Below are positions 6,672 to 11,544 of a stretch of 11,544 bases of DNA, piece after piece. This DNA is from Eimeria necatrix. Its lineage: Eukaryota; Apicomplexa; Conoidasida; Eucoccidiorida; Eimeriidae. Made by a program: the position numbers and the translations under genes. The notes beneath the pieces are model-generated. The model was not told the DNA's origin and did no database searches. It saw only the letters and a list, made by a program, of their open reading frames with translations. The stretch spans positions 1-11,544 of the forward strand of contig NW_013651908.1 of assembly GCF_000499385.1 (NCBI RefSeq), in the 5' to 3' direction. Every line of letters begins with the position of its first letter. The first letter of the stretch is position 1.

Positions 6672-6847
6672 GCTCCCCTGTTTTTCCTCAGTTGGTGAGC
6701 CTCAGGGAGGGAAAAAATCCCTCGCAGATATGCGAAGCAAGAAGTAGCTCGTGGGACCTGCAGACCCTTCTCGTCTATGAAGAAATTGTTTCACGATCCA
6801 CAAATTTTGAAAATACACTTAGCCTGAGCAGTTTTATTGGATCGTAG
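6672..6847 (+). CDS. Candidate exon, 3' limit uncertain
   Basis: Acceptor caagctaaacatttgcatacag. A second acceptor, tttttcctcag, lies 19 bases downstream in the same frame. The frame is open for 57 codons to TAG 6845-6847 and includes VSLREGKNPSQICEARSSSW and DLQTLLVYEEIVSRSTNFEN. Composition is balanced (6721-6780 has near-equal bases) in contrast to the T/G-rich regions. The real 3' end may be earlier, for example TC|gtggga near 6750, which would join in phase with 6848-6983, or it may end at the TAG. A short hairpin (gaggga/tccctc, 6707-6723) lies inside. Family not recognised. Confidence 0.36.
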
Positions 6848-6983
6848 AACACAAGAAAAGGCATTTCGCGTGAGGTTTAAAATGAATGGCATGCCGAATT
6901 CCTTCATCACAAGCAAAGGATCACACTATCTTAGTTTCGTCGGTGCGTGTCTACATTTCCCGAGGCAAAACGAAGCACTATTC
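6848..6983 (+). CDS. Candidate internal exon, 45 codons
   Basis: Follows gttttattggatcgtag and ends at TTC|gtaaga, a good donor. After one base it encodes TQEKAFRVRFKMNGMPNSFI, a further stretch, and FPRQNEALF. It ends in phase 0, matching the next two candidates. The acceptor is ordinary and lies directly at the TAG that closes 6672-6847. A shorter exon ending at CGC|gtgagg (6870) is an alternative. Product unknown. Confidence 0.32.
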
Positions 6984-7026
6984 GTAAGAGTAGCGGAATT
7001 GTGTCTACTTCACCTGGATGAGACAG

Positions 7027-7059
7027 ACTACTTTAGATGTCTCAACACAACTTGCCAGC
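7027..7059 (+). CDS. Candidate 33-base micro-exon
   Basis: Bounded by cttcacctggatgagacag and gtacgt. Encodes TTLDVSTQLAS in phase 0 at both ends, fitting between 6848-6983 and 7094-7203. The proposed flanking introns would be only 43 and 34 bases, at or below the limit for many eukaryotes. It has the same length as the micro-exons near the window start but only faint sequence resemblance to them. Confidence 0.25.
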
Positions 7060-7093
7060 GTACGTCAAAATTTTCGAGCCTTTGATTCCACAG

Positions 7094-7203
7094 GACGTAC
7101 GCTTACTGCAGGCTTTTTATTTGAAACTTCAAGGCTCATTGCCTGTCAGCATCTCCAGCGGCCTATTGCGTTCTGTATATGGACAGCACGTTTGTACTGC
7201 TTT
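7094..7203 (+). CDS. Candidate internal exon, 36 codons
   Basis: The acceptor is cgagcctttgattccacag and the donor is CTTT|gtaaat. In phase 0 it encodes DVRLLQAFYLKLQGSLPVSI and then SSGLLRSVYGQHVCTA, leaving two bases. The reading is regular, with amphipathic spacing of leucines. It joins in phase with the proposed exons before it. The frame meets TAA (7205-7207) two bases past the donor, consistent with an exon end there. Product not recognised. Confidence 0.36.
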
Positions 7204-7293
7204 GTAAATGCGGCAGGGCAGTGTTGTGGCCACAACAGAGCATGCAGTAGTTGAGCAAAAATGACGTGACGCTACTCGAGTTTGAGTTTTCAG

Positions 7294-7415
7294 AAAGTAC
7301 GCTTTGGGCTGACGTTGAAAAATTGGCAGTTTTGTGTCTAAGTATTACCGACTTTAGCTTTTTTTTCGTCAGCGTGAAGGATAAGTTTACCTGGAACTTC
7401 AAGAGACGCAAATAG
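7294..7415 (+). CDS. Candidate exon, 39 codons to a stop
   Basis: Follows actcgagtttgagttttcag. After two bases it encodes STLWADVEKLAVLCLSITDF, then SFFFVSVKDKFTWNFKRRK, and ends at TAG 7413-7415. A second frame from the same acceptor also stays open for 15 codons. Phase does not match the two-base end of 7094-7203, so an intermediate donor or exon would be needed. Could be a terminal exon, but no polyadenylation hexamer follows. Confidence 0.25.
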
Positions 7416-8255
7416 TATTTCCATGCAGTTGGAATCGACATGCTTTTTCTCCTTTGCCAGCGCTTCTTGTTCAAGTCTTAGATGCTCTTTGTGTTGCGTA
7501 TGAATGGAATTCATATGGTGGCGGGAATCATATGGTGGCGGGTGGCAATCAATTTGTCCTTTGATTCTGTTTTGAACATTGACGTCTGCAGGAAATCCAG
7601 CTTAATATTCGTGCAAAGAGCTTTGTCCCTTAAGGCAGATTAGGCAAACAGCGCAGTACGCTGTCATACGCGTTATGAATTATCTCATTTCTGAGTTAAG
7701 TTTCTGTTGTCGTGGAAGCTGAGTTTTTTAAACTGTCAGTCTTGTGCCTGTTTGCTAAATTGTGAAGTAAATGTGTATGGAGTTTTTCTGATTGTTTTAT
7801 GACAGCACAGCATCATGGGTCGCTGGGTGCCGACACTGTTGGCGGACTGAACGACGGACAAACCACACATCTGTATACATCATTGTTACTTCTAAAGGTT
7901 TTATCACGATGGTATCTCTTTTGACTTGATTCCAAGTGTCTTGTGTTCTTAATTAGTCACCTTTTGGATAGAGGTAGCATACATTTCATGTTTGATGAAC
8001 CGGCCTATCTGCAGACTGTAGCGCACGGTTAATACAAAAGCTATGTTTTTTGCTCGATAAAAGCGGAAAGTGCGACCGTGCGTTTTCTGGAATTTTGGTT
8101 TGTATGTAAACATTTTGCGAGCCGCTAGTTGTGTCAAATTCAAAGTGAGCCCAAGCAAAAAGAACCACTCTAAAAAGGTGCCAAATTCACATGCTCGTTT
8201 TCTTCGCCTCTCATTGCATAAGGTTGTGCGTTGCATCTTGGTTGCAAGATTGTAG
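7416..8255. other. Intron-like or intergenic stretch
   Basis: Mostly T-rich, without a convincing exon. It holds the 17-base tandem repeat at 7511-7544. One acceptor (attgacgtctgcag before 7592) is followed by short open frames such as EIQLNIRAKSFVP that have no clear donor. Minus-strand frames of up to 145 codons (7949-8386) overlap the end and are considered by-products of low A+C content on the plus strand. Confidence 0.35.
7511..7544. repeat. 17-base tandem repeat, two copies
   Basis: tcatatggtggcgggaa at 7511-7527 is followed directly by tcatatggtggcgggtg at 7528-7544, 15 of 17 identical and perfect for the first 15 bases. A recent slippage or duplication event in otherwise unique sequence. 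Confidence 0.9.
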
Positions 8256-8327
8256 AAGCCAATGGAGGAGTGACGGCAGCAAGTGCTGGGGCCGCCCGAA
8301 GCCCCAGGGCCCGGGGGGCCCCACCAG
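8256..8327 (+). CDS. Candidate 72-base GC-rich Ala/Gly/Pro exon
   Basis: Sits between ttggttgcaagattgtag and CAG|gtgccc. After two bases it encodes ANGGVTAASAGAARSPRARG followed by APP, a low-complexity Ala/Gly/Pro/Arg segment. The second half is far richer in G and C than anything else in the window, which would suit a disordered, compositionally biased protein region. It also contains a strong hairpin (ctggggc 8286-8292 with gccccag 8301-8307) and gggccc palindromes, so a transposon end or other structured element is a fair alternative. The frame stays open to 8440. Confidence 0.28.
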
Positions 8328-8815
8328 GTGCCCATCTTATGAAAGCAGCTGGTTGTGTGATGCTGTTTCCGCATTTTGTGCGTCACGTTCTAATGAACAG
8401 AGACTCTGTGCACTGCAGACGCTTTTTTGAGGCACGGTGAAATCCACCAGGAGCATTGACTGCTTGGAAAAGCCTTTCAAGAGTTGAGACTTTGAATAGT
8501 TGGTCCCACACTATTGACTCGGTGCGCTGATTTCTATTTACGTGCGCAAGCGACTGGCGTACGGTGCTTTGTGCAGAAGACCATGCATGTTACAACGATT
8601 TTGTTCGGGTATATCATGAAATCTGGGATGTTTTGAAGCTGTATGGCACAATGTAGCTTAAACGGTGGGTCAGTGTTTGAGCAAGAAGAAGGGTGCACTA
8701 CGTCAAAAAGCATAGTTTTAATGGGTCTGTTTTTATTTCGTGTTGGTCGGTATTGCTGCCTCCTGAGACACCTTTCAACATGTGAGCATGATCAAATATC
8801 CTGCCTTTATCTCAG
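8328..8815. other. No clear gene
   Basis: T/G-rich sequence with frames that stay open in places (8643-8815 is the upstream part of an open frame running to 9032) but without a good donor/acceptor pair. Treated as intron-like. Confidence 0.3.
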
Positions 8816-9032
8816 TGTTAGTAAGGAGTCTCTCTTGACTACATCGTATGAACTTGTGCACCTGGCCTTCTGCGAAGCAGTTTTGGGACTGGAGATATCA
8901 GCAGTGATGAAAATGGGAAAGGTCGATGCAGTCACCAGTGTTGGGAACCTGCAGGGTTTCTTGATGGCGTTTGTGACATGCAGATTAGCAGAGGCTGGCT
9001 TCACACTTGCCAAACACTGCTTAAACATTTAA
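8816..9032 (+). CDS. Candidate exon, up to 71 codons
   Basis: Follows tcaaatatcctgcctttatctcag, a strong acceptor. After one base it is open to TAA 9030-9032 and encodes, among others, LTTSYELVHLAFCEAVLGLE, then ISAVMKMGKVDAVTSVGNLQ and LMAFVTCRLAEAGFTLAKHC. Composition is more balanced than in the flanks. It could end earlier at AAG|gtcgat (8922), giving a 106-base internal exon ending in phase 0. The whole frame is open from 8643, so a single-exon protein of 129 residues is a less likely alternative, because its first half looks like translated T-rich intron. No AATAAA follows. Family not recognised. Confidence 0.36.
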
Positions 9033-9525
9033 AAATGCAAGCGCTACAAATATTTTCGGGTCCTATAGGAAGTGTGTTGCCTTTGCAAGCCTGATATTTA
9101 TAGGCCAGCCTTTGATAAGGGAAATGCTTCTTGCTTCGTTGTGGGTATTACGTGCCCCGAGCAACGTATTTGAAACATTTTTATAAGACTTGATAAGGTG
9201 GTGCTTTGCTGCGATTCACTTGAGCTGAGCTGAGAGGTTCGTGATATTAAAAGCTTGTTTTACCAAGTGAAGTCAGTGCGCCGGCTGGAAACCTGATCTA
9301 TGAGAATCCGCTCGTGTAGGCTACTTCGTGGTCTAAGCTGTTCAACTTTTAACGATAAGCCCGGTAATTTTTTGCGTCTATTGTGTGAAATCATTTGTGA
9401 CAGTCGGATCTGATGTATTGCAGCCGACGTATCTTAACGCAGAGCACGTGTTAGCAGTATTTTTCTGGTTTCACGAAATTTGATACTGACTTTGCTCTGA
9501 ACTATTTTTATGCGCTTATGCGCAG
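9033..9525. other. Intron-like stretch
   Basis: T/G-rich, with no persuasive coding segment on either strand. It ends in the pyrimidine-rich acceptor region ahead of 9526. Confidence 0.35.
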
Positions 9526-9597
9526 GTGGGTTGACCTGATGCAGACTAGAAGTTACCTTACCAGCAGCGCCTTTGAAATTTTGTGGAAAGGCGGCTG
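9526..9597 (+). CDS. Candidate 72-base internal exon
   Basis: The acceptor is gaactatttttatgcgcttatgcgcag and the donor is GCTG|gtaaat; both are good. Only one frame is open through it: after one base, WVDLMQTRSYLTSSAFEILW then KGG, with two bases left over. At 72 bases it is phase-neutral. It does not join in phase with 9745-9833 in the reading I prefer for that exon, so an exon between them or a different splice is implied. Product unknown. Confidence 0.38.
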
Positions 9598-9744
9598 GTA
9601 AATCGCATAGGTGTATTTTCATGTCTGTTGAGTGGCGTAGGCATCGTTTGATTTTTCTTGATAGCAAGTGCGTTCTGTGGATTCCACTCGTATTTTTGAT
9701 GATTCCCTTGGCCGTGCTTTCCACTTCGCATTTTGCACACGCAG

Positions 9745-9833
9745 GGCGTTTTAAAAGGAGGCCTCGTGGAGCTAGATTCGCAAAGGTGCAGTGTGAAACG
9801 TGCCAGCGTTTCAAGAGCTACAGAGAACATGAC
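9745..9833 (+). CDS. Candidate exon, Cys-x2-Cys and basic residues
   Basis: Follows ccacttcgcattttgcacacgcag and ends at GAC|gtgagc, a near-consensus donor. Read after two bases it encodes RFKRRPRGARFAKVQCETCQ followed by RFKSYREHD, ending in phase 0. This joins in phase to 10050-10082 and then 10162 onward, producing C-x2-C ... H-x3-C-x-H-x2-C. A second frame is also open (GVLKGGLVELDSQ..., phase 0 start), so the frame choice rests on the downstream joins. An internal donor at 9786 is possible. The purine-rich composition contrasts with the T-rich sequence before it. Confidence 0.36.
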
Positions 9834-10049
9834 GTGAGCTGGCTTGGCAAAATCACAGAAAGTGCGTTCTCTTTGACAAATGTGACAAGAAGAGTACAAC
9901 GTAAATCTTAGCAGGAGCAGCTCACGTTGCTGGCTGTCATTAAAAATTACACACGTGACATTTTGATATCCTGTGTAGCACGTGCTTGCCGCTTTGAAGA
10001 TTTTTGTTCCAGCTTAAGATGAAATCAACATGGCTACTCGCTAAGACAG

Positions 10050-10082
10050 GTTACGTGTGCGCATACAGGCTGCTCTCTCAAG
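10050..10082 (+). CDS. Candidate 33-base micro-exon with Cys/His
   Basis: The acceptor is ggctactcgctaagacag with a CTAAG branch-like sequence; the donor is AAG|gtcttg. In phase 0 it encodes VTCAHTGCSLK, which lines up without gaps to VTSNMSGSSFE of the micro-exon at 571-603 (V, T, G and one S identical, several conservative changes) and has the same 33-base length. It joins in phase with 9745-9833 and with 10162 onward, and supplies the second half of a Cys/His cluster. The likeness to the early micro-exons may be chance. Confidence 0.34.
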
Positions 10083-10161
10083 GTCTTGCGTTCGTCGGCA
10101 TGCTACTCATGATTTGGGCCCACCGCAAACGTGACTGTGCTTCTCTTGGCTGTTGTGTCAG

Positions 10162-10329
10162 GAACGCGTAAGCCCAAAGATTGCTGTTGAGCTGCAGTTT
10201 GGTGGAACCTTACGAAGAATCAGGCTCAAGGCCCTCTTTGTGTTCGGCCCTTGTCCCTGGCCAAGGAAGGACCCGTCGTGCGGTGCTGTTGCATTGTTGC
10301 AAAACGCAGAGAGGCTCTTTACTGCACAA
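10162..10329 (+). CDS. Candidate exon, up to 56 codons
   Basis: Follows gtgcttctcttggctgttgtgtcag, a strong acceptor, and is open in phase 0 from that point to TAA 10330-10332. It encodes ERVSPKIAVELQFGGTLRRI, then RLKALFVFGPCPWPRKDPSC and GAVALLQNAERLFTAQ. It may end earlier (CC|gtcgtg near 10276 would keep phase with 10732-10839) or be terminal at the TAA. A different frame is open over 10251-10505 and also reads plausibly around the 10338-10367 segment that ends at gtacgt. Product unknown. Confidence 0.36.
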
Positions 10330-10332
10330 TAA

Positions 10333-10731
10333 TGCAGGACATAAAAATCAACGAGATGGATAAGACTGTACGTTGCCTGGGACGGCACGGAGCCAGCTGT
10401 TGCTCTGCCGCGGAGCTGATATTTGTGCAACGTAGCTTGCATGCTGTCTTGCTTATCTCTAGTGGTGCTTCGTGGTGTGATCGACGGTGCCTCAATATAG
10501 AGTGATACGCCTTTTCTATTGTGATAACTGAACAATTTAAACGAACGGTGTTGTGTGCCATGCATTGATTGTTTTTTACGTCAATGTGCAGATGAAGAGC
10601 TTGTGCAGATGCTGGTTGCGTGTGAGGTCGTTGGAGGTTGGCGTGACGCGGCATGAGAATCTCTTCTAATCGCGTTTGAGCGTCTACCAAGAAGTGTGTG
10701 GCGTTTTAGCGAGTGTTTTTGACGCCTGCAG
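10333..10731. other. No firm exon
   Basis: Contains a possible 30-base interval after taatgcag and before gtacgt (10338-10367, DIKINEMDKT). Otherwise T/G-rich sequence with overlapping open frames on both strands that I cannot resolve. Confidence 0.3.
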
Positions 10732-10839
10732 GGTGTTCGCGGGCTTGACGGGTCACATGGAGCCTGCGCTGTTTAAACCACTTGACGGATTGGAGAAAGC
10801 ACAAGAAGGCGAACGTGATTATATTATTGTTGCACACAG
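10732..10839 (+). CDS. Candidate 108-base internal exon
   Basis: The acceptor is gcgagtgtttttgacgcctgcag and the donor is CACAG|gtggct. After one base it encodes VFAGLTGHMEPALFKPLDGL and then EKAQEGERDYIIVAH, leaving two bases; 108 bases is phase-neutral. The acidic, charged residue content differs from translations of the neighbouring T/G-rich sequence. Another donor (GAAC|gtgatt) lies at 10815. The frame continues open to 10945. Product not recognised. Confidence 0.37.
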
Positions 10840-11154
10840 GTGGCTGTGGCGCGACTGTGCCAATTTTCCGAAAGCTACCTTTTGCTTAACCCTGATTGTC
10901 TCCCGCTTTCGTTTAGTCACTCTTCGTATACAGGGCAAGTCGTAAAGTTGGGTCCCTGTGGTTTTTGACGAAACAGCTTATATATAGATTTTAGCGCATT
11001 GTGAATACGAAGAGCTTCGCTCTTTCACTGGATGTGGGCAAGGAACGTGATACTGTGTTTGCGCGTATTTCGTTTTGCCTCCAGAGATTGTTTGTTAATT
11101 TTTTTTGAGAGGCCATAAGCGCGATATAAAGTGCAAAGTATGCCCCTGCTGTAG
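10840..11154. other. T-rich intron-like or intergenic stretch
   Basis: Nothing convincing. It holds a small hairpin (aagagc-ttc-gctctt near 11010) and a GATATAAAG at about 11121 that could be read as a TATA-like element if a transcript began before 11160. Confidence 0.3.
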
Positions 11155-11254
11155 CAGAATGGCGTCAAACTCACAAGTTGGGGCGTTTTCGATCCAGAAG
11201 ATAGTGCGTTGATTCTTTTCCGTCGTGTATATTTTCCTGCCAGACAATTAGCAG
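11155..11254 (+). CDS. Candidate 100-base exon, two possible readings
   Basis: The acceptor is gtatgcccctgctgtag and the donor is CAG|gtaatc. In phase 0 it encodes QNGVKLTSWGVFDPEDSALI then LFRRVYFPARQLA, with one base left over. An alternative is a first exon beginning at the ATG at 11160 in good start context (agaATGG), encoding MASNSQVGAFSIQKI up to gtgcgt; that reading would join in phase 0 to 11462 onward. Composition is balanced. Neither product is recognised. Confidence 0.36.
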
Positions 11255-11461
11255 GTAATCCGCTTATTTCTCACTAGCCTTCTATATACTTTGTATACCT
11301 GCTGAGGAGGTGCATTTTCTTTGTGGCTCATGGGTTGGCATGCTTCTGTGCTACCCATGTTTAAATCCCAGTATGTACGCTGAAGCGTTTCCCTTGACTA
11401 CTCTGTTGACAACGCGTTCCCACCACCGCAAAGCCTGCTAATGGAAGACGATTTATTTCAG

Positions 11462-11544
11462 TTTGGCGCACATGCTTTTGACGAAAACGTACGAAGAAGT
11501 TGGGACCAAGGCTCTCTTGGCATAATGCTCATATGTGTTCTAGC
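11462..11544 (+). CDS. Candidate exon running to the window edge
   Basis: Follows gaagacgatttatttcag, a strong acceptor. Phase 0 is open to the end of the window: FGAHAFDENVRRSWDQGSLG then IMLICVL. A donor at AAC|gtacga (11489) would make it a 27-base micro-exon. It is cut by the window end, so it cannot be judged further. Confidence 0.3.

Noticed and set aside
7949..8386. Minus-strand open frame of 145 codons with Gly/Pro-rich segment
   Set aside because: The Gly/Pro run is simply the reverse reading of the GC-rich block, and the rest looks like translated low-complexity intron. No splice or start support.
9434..9899. Two overlapping minus-strand open frames of 126 and 113 codons
   Set aside because: They lie opposite plus-strand candidates that have good splice borders, and they mutually overlap in different frames. 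They are best explained as shadows.
1..11544. CRISPR array, insertion sequence, prophage or bacterial operon
   Set aside because: No regularly spaced direct repeats, no transposase-like frame, no operon-like close packing of ATG-initiated genes.

Overview
The window looks like eukaryotic nuclear DNA. It has no run of long ATG-initiated reading frames, no Shine-Dalgarno-led operons and no recognisable bacterial, phage or plasmid gene. Much of the plus strand is rich in T and G (for example 661-720: T 21, G 20, A 10, C 9). These stretches are broken by shorter, more balanced ones (for example 6721-6780: T 13, A 15, G 15, C 17). Many of the balanced stretches start just after a pyrimidine-rich ..AG and are followed by GT, several with a CTAAC/CTAAG-like branch sequence upstream. 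I read this as intron-rich DNA transcribed left to right, with short exons. CpG does not look depleted. A coccidian-like protist, a dinoflagellate or an invertebrate would all fit, and I cannot choose among them.

Layout. (1) 1-1630: an old tandem duplication, about 76-827 and 1038-1628, 78% identical over an ungapped 90-base core. Each copy carries a candidate 33-base exon encoding a related 11-residue peptide. (2) 1629-2640: mostly T/G-rich, with one possible 23-base exon. (3) 2642-3761: candidate exons that join in phase (2642-2712, 2966-3009, 3247-3364, 3604-3732), ending in a hydrophobic C-terminus, a TGA stop and an AATAAA. (4) 4128-5145: a second phase-consistent set (4128-4193, 4338-4483, 4949-5099) with a stop and an AATAAA. 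Its second intron holds a nearly perfect 63-base hairpin. (5) 5332-6228: a balanced stretch with a reading frame interrupted by three stops, then two further candidate exons. (6) 6471-7415: a cluster of candidate exons with very short intervening sequences. (7) 7416-9525: mostly intron-like or intergenic, with a 17-base tandem repeat, a GC-rich Ala/Gly/Pro-coding block and one longer open stretch. (8) 9526-11544: more candidate exons, including three that join in phase and build a Cys/His cluster resembling a zinc-binding site.

Limits. No product could be named with confidence. Exon calls rest on splice-like signals, open frames and base composition judged by eye. Several neighbouring candidates do not join in phase, and some overlap alternative readings. 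I cannot tell whether this is one large gene or several in the same direction. Transcript data or homology searches would decide.
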